From Flavobacteriales bacterium (lineage in GTDB: Bacteria > Bacteroidota > Bacteroidia > UBA10329), in the NCBI GenBank assembly GCA_018402015.1, contig JAGYJL010000010.1:1-56247 (forward strand): a DNA stretch of 56,247 bases. The letters are read 5' to 3'. Shown in pieces: positions 9,580 through 20,000 of the stretch. A model generated the notes under the pieces. The model worked only from the letters and a program-made list of their open reading frames with translations, was not told where the DNA came from and ran no database searches. Made by a program: the position numbers and the translations under genes. Numbering within the stretch: the first letter of the stretch is position 1; the number at the start of each line of letters is the position of its first letter.

Positions 9580-9601
9580 GTCTTCACTTATTTCTGGATA
9601 G

Positions 9602-9632
9602 GCCTCAGTTCGATTGAACTGAGGCTTTTTTT
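9602..9632 (+). terminator. Rho-independent terminator after bTHX
   Basis: A perfect 10-bp stem (GCCTCAGTTC 9602-9611 with GAACTGAGGC 9616-9625) with a GATT loop is followed by seven T (9626-9632). Confidence 0.92.
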
Positions 9633-9706
9633 GTATTACAACATTTCAGTTTTCATGGAGTTATTAGTCTAATGGAATTTGATTGAAAATGTGTTAATTA
9701 GTGTCA

Positions 9707-10294
9707 ATGGATGTTTCAGACCTTTTTAATTTACCTGAGCAGAAAATCGGAGCAAAGGCTGGAAGGTTACTCATATCAGAGCCTTTTATGCAGGATCCAT
9801 ATTTCAAAAGATCTGTTGTTCTGTTAACGGAGCACAACGCCAACGGCTCGTTCGGACTTATTCTGAATAAGCCCATTCCCATGTATTTGAATGAAGCTAT
9901 TGAGAATGCACCAGTATTTGATTCCAAATTAGCTTTAGGCGGTCCTGTACAGAAAGAAACACTCCATTATCTGCATCTTCTTGGCCATCGAATTCCAAAT
10001 TCAACACAGGTAATGGATGGCGTTTACTGGGGTGGCGATTTTGAAACCATCAAAGAATTGATCGCAACAGGCGAATTAAACCCGAGCAATATCAGATTAT
10101 TTGTTGGTTATTCTGGTTGGGCAGAAGGTCAACTGGATAGCGAAATGGAAAGCAAAAGTTGGATCATTGCAAGAGCGGAAAAAGAACTTCTTTTCTCGAC
10201 ACACCCTGAAAAACTATGGTCCAGTATTCTTGAGAAAATGGGAAGCCCGTACGATTATATGGTAAAACTGCCAGAAGACCCAAGGCTCAACTGA
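9707..10294 (+). CDS. YqgE/AlgH family protein
   Basis: A 195-aa protein with the YqgE/AlgH hallmarks: GRLLISEPFMQDPYFKRSVV near the N-terminus, then NGSFGLILNKP, LALGGPVQKETLHYLH, and VYWGGDFE ... RLFVGYSGWAEGQLDSE in the second half. The biochemical role of the family is unknown (a DUF179 protein, named AlgH in pseudomonads). I prefer ATG 9707 (MDVSDLFNL); GTG 9701 would add two residues. No signal peptide, so cytoplasmic. It converges with a class IV aminotransferase, and the two stop codons overlap by a few bases. Confidence 0.9.
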   Translation: MDVSDLFNLPEQKIGAKAGRLLISEPFMQDPYFKRSVVLLTEHNANGSFGLILNKPIPMYLNEAIENAPVFDSKLALGGPVQKETLHYLHLLGHRIPNSTQVMDGVYWGGDFETIKELIATGELNPSNIRLFVGYSGWAEGQLDSEMESKSWIIARAEKELLFSTHPEKLWSSILEKMGSPYDYMVKLPEDPRLN

Positions 10295-11240
10295 TCGCTA
10301 CATGGGTCTGGTTAATACTGCTGACCAAGCGCTCACTCACTTTTTTGAAATAACGCTTCTTACCAACCGCAGCTACCCACTGTATTCCTCTGGTAGCGTT
10401 GGAAAGAAAACATTCATCCGCATCAATCGCATCTTCTATTCTAAGCAGGCCTGCTTCAACTTGAAAGCCCATTTTAGTTGCCTGATGAACAACCACATTG
10501 CGCATTACCCCAGCTACACCTCCGTTGCTTAGGTCGGGCGTTAAGAGCTTCTGATTCTTTACGAGAAAGATGTTAGATCCTGCCAAAAGTCGTGGGCATC
10601 CGGGAGTATGACCATCCAACGTGCTTCGAAATGCCGGCACATAAGCTGCAGCATGGAATTAATGATCAACGAACTCGGGCCGGATTTATGGTGGTATTAC
10701 AAACGGTAACACAGTTTCCTTCTTGCGATTCAGTCGATCTATCCATTGGTTGGCTGCTAAGCATACCCAAGCCAGTCGACTGAAGAATGTAGGCACGCCC
10801 AGAACTGACTCAGTCTGAACCCAATGTTAATTAATGATAGAGCTGTTGCTGCTGTTGTTGATTGAAGGTTTGAAGGTGAAGATCTCAGGAATTTCTATTT
10901 GCAAGGTTTGACAGCACGTGCAAAACTACTTCCAATGCAGCAACTGAAGAAGTCACATTAAATAACTGCAATAGACTAAAGAAACCATTCCCAAACAAAC
11001 TTACATGCTGGCATGAATAAGATTATCCTCTTCATGTTTCTCCTGCCATAGCTGATACTGAGCCCATGCCAAACCTTGGCTTGCTTGAGAATGCTTGTAT
11101 TGAAGAACAAAATCCTGTACAAATTTTCACTTTTTCCGCCGCAATCACGTTCCGTCGCTATCTCCTATCGATATACGATAAACGTGGGTCTATGTGAAAT
11201 CTCGCTATTGCCTTTTCAACATCAAGGAATTTGGCTTCCA
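10287..11240 (-). CDS. Aminotransferase class IV (PabC / branched-chain aminotransferase-like), frameshifted
   Basis: The 3' part is open (10640-10287) and reads SNIFLVKNQKLLTPDLSNGG, AGVMRNVV and ADECFLSNATRGIQWV, the cofactor-binding C-terminal half of fold-type IV PLP enzymes such as 4-amino-4-deoxychorismate lyase. Upstream the frame is broken many times. Reading across frames between about 11240 and 11100 gives FLDVEKAIARFHID and a GDGVFET-like segment, as expected at the N-terminus of this fold (normally about 280 aa). The 5' boundary is approximate. A PabC assignment would match the pabA-like glutaminase at the far end of the window, but PabC and other class IV enzymes cannot be separated from this damaged sequence. 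The breaks look like sequence errors. Confidence 0.65.
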
Positions 11241-11259
11241 GGATGTGCATTTACCAACA

Positions 11260-11572
11260 GCACCGATGCTGCTGCGTAGACTCCATCCAAATCAAACCTG
11301 ATCTATCTAGTCTAACGTTAAAGTCTCTGATAGTCTTCACTTTAGCAGATTCCTTAGCACAAACAACTTGACTAGAACACCATCAGCAAATATCCCTTCT
11401 ATCGGGTTAATTTCAGTGCTTCCACAACACCAGGGAAGCACCTCGAAATCTTGCACGGAATACGTGTACTGCCACGTTCCCCATTAAGCACACCACCTTC
11501 ATCCAGAACAATGTTTTTCATGCGCAATGATAATGATTTCACCTGGGGTTGTAACAGACTGTTCAGACCACT
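11260..11572. other. Unresolved, frameshift-rich stretch
   Basis: No ORF of any credibility on either strand. It lies between the recognisable 3' end of the rhomboid gene and the 5' end of the aminotransferase gene, both on the minus strand. Fragments read in the minus direction (for example INPIEGIFADGVLV near 11400) look protein-like but match nothing I know. It could be a short extra gene or an extension of a neighbour, scrambled by indels. Confidence 0.4.
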
Positions 11573-12094
11573 TTAATCATAAAGGAACCTGAATCCTGCA
11601 CCCTGTAAATGCACTAGAGTAACATTATCTATCGATTTCTTATTAGAAAAACACTGTTGTAAATATCCGATAATATAAAACATATAATGGGGAATTGGGA
11701 TTAGAGAGCGAGCATGAGATACGTATCCATTGTGCGAAGCAGATGGCAGCAGATATGAATGCACCGTCTCATCGGTTCTGGGCAGAATTGTGGTTAAAGC
11801 ACCTTTTCGATGCTAAGAGCGCACATAATGCAAACATGAATCTCTCCAGATAACGCCATGCAAATGTCTGACCTCCAGACATATTCTCCAAACATTCAAC
11901 ATGTCCAAAAAGTCAAAGAATCCATGTTTACGCACAACCATCCAACCAGCGTGAATGAATGCATGAGATACGACACGATACCATTGATTGAATGCTTGAC
12001 CATAATGCATTGAACATGAGTTTTGCCTTGAGGTCTCGGTTTGGAAAGCCCAAATAGAAATGAGTCCGGTTATGATAATGATTATCCCTGTCAT
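11573..12094 (-). CDS. Rhomboid-family intramembrane serine protease, frameshifted
   Basis: The start ATG at 12094 opens a clear first membrane helix (MTGIIIIITGLISIWAFQ). Hopping frames then gives NRDLKAKLMFNA, NQWYRVVSHAFIHAGW (the conserved pre-catalytic region of Bacteroidota rhomboids), EHMSGGQTFAWRYLE, and near 11620 KKSIDNV followed by HLQGA-FGFLY, the C-terminal segment that normally carries the catalytic His region. The GxSG serine motif, expected near 11740, cannot be read with confidence. The start overlaps the stop of the patatin gene as TAATG, so translation is coupled. The usual family length is about 200-220 aa; about 174 codons are accounted for here, so bases may be missing or the true end lies further left. 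Confidence 0.6.
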
Positions 12095-12992
12095 TAACCT
12101 TCTATCTTTTTTTCCAGGTTGGAATGGTTTGCTGGTGGCTGTTCTGTTTCAACCATTTCTTCCAAAACTATAGGGAATCTAACAAACAGCAAACTGGAAT
12201 ATCATCACAATATCTGACGGTATCCTGCCGCCAGTCACATTCCGTTCGAAGAAACAGTTCAGATGAGCGCCTGGTAATTGAGCGTGGTTTCCTGCTCTGG
12301 GTTCTTTTCCGTTTCTCTGACGACGCTGCTGTTCAACCAACCTTCATGTACTTACCATGTGGGCCATGGCACAACGCCTTCTTCTGAATGGTTTGTTCTG
12401 ATGGTCAACATCGCACTGCCGATCGAGCGCGATCGTGGGCATTTGCATTGATATTTACAGCTACTAAAAGATCCGTGGTCTTGGGTACAAGCGGTTCAAT
12501 CGGAAGCGGATTAAGTACGCCTCCATCGATCAGGATCCTATCTCCTAATCTGGAAGGCATCATTAACGTTGGAATGGATGATGAGGCACGAATTACCGTG
12601 TACAGGTCGCCAGTCCGCATCCACACCTCTTGTTTCGTTTTAACGTCTGTAGCTACTGCTGTATAAGGAATATCGAAATCCTCAATTCGTATTTCACCCA
12701 ATAGTCCCTTCAGATGGTCGAGCACTTTCTGCCCTTTTAGTACCCCTTGAGTAGACATGGTGAAGTCCATTAACCGGAGTGTTTCGCGTTTATTAAGCTT
12801 AACAACCCAATCGGTAAAGGTCTCTAACTTATTGGCGCAGTATATTCCCCCCACGCAGGCTCCCATGGATGTTCCTGCAATATTTCCGATCTCAAATCCT
12901 TCTTCCTTCAGCACTTGAATAACACCAATATGTGCCAATCCTCTGGCACCACCGCTTCCAAGCGCTAACGACACTGTCCTTTTCTCACCCAT
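12094..12992 (-). CDS. Patatin-like phospholipase, C-terminus frameshifted
   Basis: The open part (12992-12405) carries all catalytic elements: oxyanion motif GSGGARGLAHIG (residues 12-23), nucleophile elbow GTSMG (Ser42) and the dyad Asp in DGGVLNPLP (D156). The family hydrolyses acyl esters of phospholipids or neutral lipids. The frame breaks at about 12405 after LLVAVNINAN. Further downstream another frame ends in NHSNLEKKIEG with TAA overlapping the rhomboid ATG, so the natural protein is about 300 aa. The start at 12992 overlaps the preceding membrane-protein gene by 8 bp. No signal peptide, so probably cytoplasmic or membrane-associated. Confidence 0.82.
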
Positions 12993-13341
12993 CTTTAGTT
13001 ATAGCTTGCCTTATCCAACTTCCAACAACAGAAGCAAATCCTCCTATCAATCCACCTAGTAATCCGGTAACTACCACCATTACAAATCCATACGGAGGTA
13101 GCTTGAACATTTCCAATATCTGTACAGATAAAATCGATTGGTTATGAAAATCGATGTATCCTGAAAGTACCATCCATGGAATAGCAATACCGTAGAACCC
13201 GCTGAAAAAAGCAGTGGAATTTCCCTTTCCAACAATGGCTTCAACCGTCAATGCTATGATTACAGCAGACCACCACGGAAGGTAAAACTGTGCTATAGAA
13301 CCAAGCAAGGCAACCAATATGATTCTCAAAGCCAGATTCAT
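12985..13341 (-). CDS. Small integral membrane protein of unknown function
   Basis: A 118-aa protein with three or four hydrophobic segments (about 4-24, 25-43, 44-62 and 80-103) and a glycine-rich GLLGGLIGGFASVVGSW stretch near the end. I do not recognise the family. It is sandwiched in a translationally coupled operon: its ATG overlaps the penicillin acylase stop as ATGA, and its end overlaps the patatin start by 8 bp. A role tied to its neighbours, such as anchoring or lipid handling, is inference. Confidence 0.75.
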   Translation of the reverse strand: MNLALRIILVALLGSIAQFYLPWWSAVIIALTVEAIVGKGNSTAFFSGFYGIAIPWMVLSGYIDFHNQSILSVQILEMFKLPPYGFVMVVVTGLLGGLIGGFASVVGSWIRQAITKDG

Positions 13342-15812
13342 GGTTCCATTGGTTTAATGCTCAACGTGGTCCAATCTGATCGTAGTTCCGAATCCTTCTT
13401 AAGAAAACGGAGCGCATGATATTCACCATTCGCCCAATTCTCCAAGGAATGAACGTATTTGCTGCTTCCTGGATTTCCTGATTGGCCTCCAGGAAGAACG
13501 CCAAAGGCCTTTGGTCCATTCTTGTCCAACTCAACAATCATTCTCCACGAAGGACCGTGCGTACTTGTGGTCGCGTTCGGGGCATTCTCACTTCCTCCAA
13601 CAAAAAGCTTGTCAGAACTGAGGGCATCAACCCGCAGCAAGTGCTGTACTGTGGTACCTTGATAATGTCCCCAATGTGGTGCGCTGAACTTGTATTTTAT
13701 GATGTCTCCAAACTTCATGGCGGTCCAATAGAACGAATCGTAAACGATATCGCGGGCTACCTCTATTTTATCGTTGGATGAGTGATGATCGAACATGATA
13801 TTGGTAGTGTCGTTCTTCAAAAGATCGATCGCGATCTTGGCCATCGGGTAAACATATCGGGTATCGCGCATATCAACCTTGGCCTTGCCATCCTTTGCCA
13901 TTTGTTCCCAAGAATAACGGTAATACATGTCCTGATCGTAATCCTGCTTATTGAACTCATCCCACAGCAGCGTATTGAACTCATCCCACCATATCTCGAA
14001 TACCGTTGGGGCAATAATTCCTTTATCGTTGCTGTAATTCCAATTTCGCAATTCCGTTAAAGCAAGCTGTTCCATCTCGGCATACTTGAATTGACTGGTA
14101 TCCAAAAGACCGAGCATTAATGGCAACGCTTCCTCGGCCAAGAGATTGTAATTAGATAACTGCAAAGCTTGCATATCTGAAATGGTAACAACGGAATCGT
14201 TGCGCAGAAAGCGATTGATCGTTCTATTACGGAACTCTTCATAAACTCCAGAAACGTAGTAAGGATATGACGTATCTACGGCCGATTGATTGGCAGAACT
14301 GACAAACCCTCGAGTTGGATTTAGCATATGAGGATTATCGGTCTGTGGAATGAACTTCTCTTGGAGATGTACAGGATCGGTACCATCAAGCAAGAATTTC
14401 CCGTAGCCAACTGGTTTATCTTTGAATTTACCTTGCTGCCAAATAGCAATGTTGTTATTCACATCTGCGAAAACGAAATTCTGACCCGGACAATTGTAAT
14501 GGCTGAGGGCTGCAGCGTATTCTTGGAAATTGGAAGCCCTATTCAATTCGTAGAATGTTCTCAACTCGTTAGATGGGTCGTGCGCCAGCCAGCGTAAGGC
14601 TAGGTTTTCATCTTTGGAAGAATGGGCAACCGGACCGTAAACTGTGTAAAGCACCGAATCAATGATCGTTTTTGCTCCCCTCACCTTCACTTCTTCCAGC
14701 CTCAGCTCGGCATCATAAAGCTCATCGCCAACTTCATACCTGTTCTCCTTATCGAAAGACAGTCGATAATAATCCTTCACATCGCGCCCCGCGTTTGTAA
14801 CGCCCCAAGCAATGCTATCATTAAAACCTATGGTTACTCCAGGCGAACCTGGAAGTGATACGCCATAGCAATTAACGCTTGGAGCACTCAATTGAATCTC
14901 ATACCAAATAGATGGCAGCGAAAGTTTAAGGTGTGGGTCGTTGCAAAGAATAGCGTTTCCGTTTTCAGTTCTATCTCCACTAACAGCCCAATTATTACTA
15001 CCCACAATATGAGGTTGAATCTCATCCATTGTCCAAGCGGTTTGGCTGTGCGTCACTGAACCCTTTGTATCCGATTCTGTGTCGGAACCTGTTACGAAAT
15101 CAGGAACGATCGGATCATCCAGATACGTTTGATCTGGGTAAAGTTTCCAGAACATTTCTTCACCTAATAGCTTCAAAGCTTCCGTGTTTGGTCTATCTCG
15201 CTCTGTACCGGTAAGCATTTTTGCCATGTACTTCAACAAAAGCGCAGACTTGAAAACGCTCCATGATTCGGGTCTGTAGTCAAGAAGCTTGTATTCCAGT
15301 GGAAGATCTTGATCAGAAAGGCCTTCAATCCAAGCGTTCACACCATCTGCATACGCATTCAGAATCAACACACTTACAGAGTCTTCAGCAATGACTTCAA
15401 GCGCCTTTTCGGCAGCCCATGTCATGCCGATTCTCCGTTGCTCTAGATCGAATTCCAGCGCCTTGTCTCCTACCAGTTCCGAGATTCTTCCAGCAGCCGC
15501 ATGCGTTTGAAATTCCATTTGCCACAAGCGGTCTTTTGCTGTTAAATAGCCTTGCAAGAAATATAGATCGTATTCATTCTGAGCAAAAATGTGTGGAACT
15601 CCACGTTCGTCAACGGTAATCTGTGCTGCATCCTTTGTAGCAACCACAAGAACCGAATCAGTGCTGCAATCCAAACATTCGGCATTCCGCCAAAAACCAT
15701 GATACGGATCAATGAACTTAAAGATAGGAGGAACACCAGCCAACCTCATGTTACCTAGGTAACAAACGGAGGCAAGCAGCAATAATCCGAAGAAGGCTTT
15801 CAATAACTTCAT
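13338..15812 (-). CDS. Penicillin acylase family protein (N-terminal nucleophile hydrolase)
   Basis: An 824-aa precursor with an N-terminal membrane/signal segment (residues 5-20). The order is alpha-chain region (GVPHIFAQNEYDLYFLQGY ... KDRLWQME), spacer, then the beta chain whose N-terminal Ser nucleophile is in the GSNNWAVSG motif (Ser272), followed by NDPHL. These are the classic marks of enzymes that cleave amide bonds of penicillin G, acyl-homoserine lactones or acylated amino acids after autoproteolytic maturation. The natural substrate cannot be told from sequence. It should act in the periplasm. It is the first gene of a coupled run with a membrane protein, patatin and rhomboid. Confidence 0.93.
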   Translation of the reverse strand: MKLLKAFFGLLLLASVCYLGNMRLAGVPPIFKFIDPYHGFWRNAECLDCSTDSVLVVATKDAAQITVDERGVPHIFAQNEYDLYFLQGYLTAKDRLWQMEFQTHAAAGRISELVGDKALEFDLEQRRIGMTWAAEKALEVIAEDSVSVLILNAYADGVNAWIEGLSDQDLPLEYKLLDYRPESWSVFKSALLLKYMAKMLTGTERDRPNTEALKLLGEEMFWKLYPDQTYLDDPIVPDFVTGSDTESDTKGSVTHSQTAWTMDEIQPHIVGSNNWAVSGDRTENGNAILCNDPHLKLSLPSIWYEIQLSAPSVNCYGVSLPGSPGVTIGFNDSIAWGVTNAGRDVKDYYRLSFDKENRYEVGDELYDAELRLEEVKVRGAKTIIDSVLYTVYGPVAHSSKDENLALRWLAHDPSNELRTFYELNRASNFQEYAAALSHYNCPGQNFVFADVNNNIAIWQQGKFKDKPVGYGKFLLDGTDPVHLQEKFIPQTDNPHMLNPTRGFVSSANQSAVDTSYPYYVSGVYEEFRNRTINRFLRNDSVVTISDMQALQLSNYNLLAEEALPLMLGLLDTSQFKYAEMEQLALTELRNWNYSNDKGIIAPTVFEIWWDEFNTLLWDEFNKQDYDQDMYYRYSWEQMAKDGKAKVDMRDTRYVYPMAKIAIDLLKNDTTNIMFDHHSSNDKIEVARDIVYDSFYWTAMKFGDIIKYKFSAPHWGHYQGTTVQHLLRVDALSSDKLFVGGSENAPNATTSTHGPSWRMIVELDKNGPKAFGVLPGGQSGNPGSSKYVHSLENWANGEYHALRFLKKDSELRSDWTTLSIKPMEP

Positions 15813-15966
15813 TTCGAGTTCGAAATTATCAATAACCGAAGACTAATTTTTGATTGAGTTGAATATTGGAACGAAAGTTGAAAAAGGCTGCTGAAAAGAT
15901 GCTAAACCTGTAACCATGTTACGTGTTCTACGTAAAGTTTGCCACCGAATAAACCAAGGAACTGAA

Positions 15967-17001
15967 ATGATGAAACGTTTACCGAGCAGATTCAGAGCAC
16001 TTATTTTGACTTCTGCTGCTGTGTTTTTTGGATGCACAATGGCTTCATCACAGCCTGTACCTCCTGCCAACAGCAACATTCCGTTTCTGGTTACTTTCGG
16101 TAAAGATGCCAGTAAGAAATATGGAGATGATGATTTTTCGCAAGTCTTCTTCCTTTCTGTCCCAAAGAATGAGACCGACCCATTCTACATTCGAGTGTTC
16201 GATCCGGATATAGGAGGTCAACACGATGAGATTTATAGCGGTGTTGACACCAAGACCAAATTCAGCATCTATGGCGGTTCTGGTGCGTGGTCTGAACCGG
16301 ATGCCCAACTCACCGATCCGATAGGAAAGTATAAAGCTGGTGTGCTTCTCGATTCTAGAACGTTTACAGAGTCTGAGAAATACGACAACGCTTGGTACAG
16401 TTTCGGACCACTTGACCCCAAAGAGGGAGAATACATTGAAGAATTTGGTGGTTACGTTTTTAAAATAGTTGCAGAAGGAACACAAGGCAATGATGGAAAC
16501 CTGTACACTTACTTTTTTAGCCGTGGACCAAATGTGAACATCGCTATTGAAGGTGCAAATGCCTTTGGATACGAGTGGACCTTTAGGATGCCCGCAGAAA
16601 AGAATGCTATTTGCCATCTATACCCATACATCAATGAAGACGTTGTTTCCATTCAGCAATTCAATTTCGATTGGGATGATGACGGCATAATTAAGATCGT
16701 TTCGTACGAAAAGAAGGGCGAATGGGTAGAAATGAGCAACGAGGCTGATTGGAAAAGCAGTACGCATCAGATCCAGCCTACTGAACGTAATTCATCGCTC
16801 GACATTCAATTCACCAAAACACAAGAAAAGGCAAAATCCAACAACAACGTTTGTTTCAGTTTTAAGAACCAATACGGAGAATTCATGCGGTTCTATACAA
16901 TTCCTATTGGCGGAGTTCAACGATTCAAGTACAGTTTGAACCTGATTGAAAAGCTTCGCGAAGGTGAACGAGTTGGTAACAACAAGGTTTTTGCAAAGTG
17001 A
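15967..17001 (+). CDS. Secreted protein of unknown function
   Basis: ATG at 15967 (second Met at 15970) gives a basic n-region, hydrophobic core and cleavage site near TMASSQ, so it is exported; an upstream in-frame ATG at 15916 would bury the signal. The mature part, about 315 residues, is beta-rich and aromatic with many Asp/Gly turns (DFSQVFFLSVPKNETDPFYI, then DPDIGGQHDE). No sorting domain or lipobox of the usual form is present. I do not recognise the family. It ends 24 bp before the propeller/SpoIIE gene on the same strand, so the two are probably co-transcribed and it may be a ligand-side partner (inference). Confidence 0.8.
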   Translation: MMKRLPSRFRALILTSAAVFFGCTMASSQPVPPANSNIPFLVTFGKDASKKYGDDDFSQVFFLSVPKNETDPFYIRVFDPDIGGQHDEIYSGVDTKTKFSIYGGSGAWSEPDAQLTDPIGKYKAGVLLDSRTFTESEKYDNAWYSFGPLDPKEGEYIEEFGGYVFKIVAEGTQGNDGNLYTYFFSRGPNVNIAIEGANAFGYEWTFRMPAEKNAICHLYPYINEDVVSIQQFNFDWDDDGIIKIVSYEKKGEWVEMSNEADWKSSTHQIQPTERNSSLDIQFTKTQEKAKSNNNVCFSFKNQYGEFMRFYTIPIGGVQRFKYSLNLIEKLREGERVGNNKVFAK

Positions 17002-17024
17002 TCGTAGGTAGAACATACTCGAAA

Positions 17025-20000
17025 ATGATTCAGGTGCTCATGTTGGCACCTGTGTTTTTTCTGTTCTGCCCTCATTTATCTGCTCAAGACAATTTCACGG
17101 TACGCAACTTCGATGAAGCAAACGGCCTATCAAGCAACTTTACCGAAGCACTGGCTCAAAGCAGAACCGGTCATTTGATCATTGCCAACAAGGGCGGCAT
17201 AGATCGGTTTGATGGCAAAACGTTTGAAGCTATCAAAGCTGTTGGAGACACAAATTCACTCGGATACATAACCTCCATTCATACTTCTGAAGATGAGATC
17301 TGGTTCGGTAAATTCAATGGAGACATTGGCGTTCTGAGAGATGACATAACAGTTACAGGACTGGAATGGCAGGGCAAGATAAAACACATTTATAAAGGCC
17401 AAAATGGGGATCTGGGCATTTTCCAGATCAGGCATGGTCTTTTGGGCCAACGATAGCGATACCAGCAGATATGATATGGCAGAACGAGATCTGCTGATCA
17501 ACGCGGTTATACCTTACAAGCACAAAGAATTCATTATTGGAAGTAACGATGGGCTTTGGCTTATTCGTTTTGAGAGTAGCAACGACTTTCAGGTATTACG
17601 GCAAATAGAAGGACTTCCAGAGACCAAGATCACGGCCCTTAAGTACGAAACCGGCAAAGATGTACTGTGGGTTGGAACAGAGGATGCAGGTCTGCATCTG
17701 GTTCATTCTCCTTTCACGGCAAAGCAACGAGTAGAAGAATTCACTTTAGAATCCGGCAAGTCCATTGATGATGTGCAGTGCATTTTCACCGATCACCTTG
17801 ACCGTGTTTGGTTGGGTACTTTCGGTGAAGGCCTTATTCGAATAGAGTTTTACGGTGAGGAGAACGAACAATTCGTTTCCAATCTTTTCACCGAACATGT
17901 TGATGAAGATTATCTGATCCGCGATATTTTCGAGGACAATGAGCAGAATATTTGGATCTCCACTTTTGGGGGCGGTCTTCTTCAAATTGTAGAAAATGTT
18001 TTTCACCGACCTTTTGATGAAAATTGGTTAAAGCAACAATCCATCACGCAACTCTTCCGAGATTCAAAATCGAACATCTGGCTGGGAATCGATAAAGGAA
18101 TATTCAAAACATCAGAGTATGCCAGCAAAACAAAGTATCAATACTTTCATGTTGGTGGCAATCAGGTTTCTGCAATAGCAGAAGACAAGTATGGAAAGAT
18201 CTGGTTAGGCACAGCCGAATCAGGACTGTATGCTAAGAACCCTGCGAAAGAAGAATTCGTTGCAATTAGCGAAACGAAAGAGAAACTTGCCAATGCCGTA
18301 AATAGCATTCTAGCAACGGATGATGGTATATATGTATCAACAAAGGCTGGACTGCTCCACTACTCTACTCAAGGAAAGTTGTTGACGCACCTTACAACAA
18401 TTAACGGATTACCTCACAACAACGTTAATTACTGCTATGAAGATTCCAAAAAACGAATTTGGATAGCGTGTCAAGGTAATAGAATATGCTACCTCTGGAA
18501 AAATGAGATCAGATTCATTGAAACCTCATCAGCACAAACAATTGTAGATGTTAACCACATAGTTGAAGACACATTGAAACGACTTTGGTTTGCTACCATG
18601 GGTCAAGGTTTGGCCGTGCTTGATGATGGTACTGTTAATGTGCTCAACACCGATAACGAACTTCCATCCAACTACTGTTATCAATTGGTACTTGACAATG
18701 ACCATAACATTTGGGTCAGCCATCAGAAATCAATTACACAAGTTTCCCCCGAACTGAAGAGAAAGAGACTGGTAACTCGGGAGGAACTTTCTGACACCGA
18801 GAACAGTATGGTATCATTCCTCTTTAAGGATAATGAGGGAAGTATCTGGATATCATCCACTCACAATGTGGTGAAATTCAAACCATCAATAGATAAATCC
18901 AGCAAAGCTAAACCCCAATTATCCATTGGTTCTATGCTCGTTAATGATCAGCCGCAAGCGCTGATACCGAATTTAACACTGTCCTCTGGGAAATACGACA
19001 TCACCTTCAACCTTGCAGGTATTTCGCTGCGCGACCCAAGTGCGATAAAGTACAAATACCAACTTAATGGTCATTCAGATTCCTGGAAAATTCAGGAGGG
19101 ATACGATAAGGTAGAATTTACTGGACTTGCCTACGGAGAATATCAGTTGAATGTCTTTGCATCGCGTAATGGTGGCGAATGGACAGATGAACCGGTTACC
19201 TATACCTTTTCCATTTCACGCCCCATCTGGTTCTCTTGGTGGTTCTGGGCTACATTTTTCATCATCGTTACCATTGGTGTAATTGCTTTTGTTCGCTATC
19301 GAACTTACAGGCTGATACGCGATAAAATGGAATTGGAAGATATTGTCAAGGCAAGAACCGTTGAGATTCAAGAACAAAAAAGCGAAATTGAGCAGAGCCG
19401 CGATGAAATTGCAAAATACGCCAAAGACATAACGGATAGTATCAAGTACGCCAAGAGAATTCAAAAAGCAATATTCCCTGCTTGGCAGGATGTGCAAGAG
19501 GTGCTACCCGAAGCAGTTGTTTTCTTCCAATCGAAAGATCTTGTGAGTGGCGATTTCTACTACGCGGAAAAAATTGGAAGTAAGCGCCTTTTTGCAGCTG
19601 TAGATTGCACAGGACATGGAGTTCCTGGCGGCTTCATGTCCATTGTGGCCAACAATCTTCTTCAACAAGCCATCAAACAAGTTGGACTGACAAAACCATC
19701 GGAAATATTGGAGTATCTCAACCACGGTATTACCAATACCCTTCATCAGACATACGAGGAATCTACCGTTAAAGATGGTATGGATATTGCCATGTGCTGC
19801 TGGGATGAAAAAACAAACAAACTACAATATTCAGGAGCTTACAATCCGCTTTACATCTTTCGTGATGGTCAACTTATTGAAATCAAAGGAAACCGTTTCC
19901 CTGTTGGTACTTTTGTTGGAGAAGAGATCAGAACGTTTACTAACCATGAAATTGATGTACAACCTGGAGACATGATCTACATATTCTCCGATGGTTTCGC

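Noticed and set aside
10302-12387. Plus-strand ORFs such as 10302-10532, 11076-11279 and 12124-12387
   Set aside because: No domain features; they lie antisense to the aminotransferase, rhomboid and patatin fragments in an indel-rich patch.
16048-16617. 189-aa minus-strand ORF
   Set aside because: Antisense to the secreted protein with signal peptide at 15967-17001; composition is low in acidic residues and lacks domain signals.
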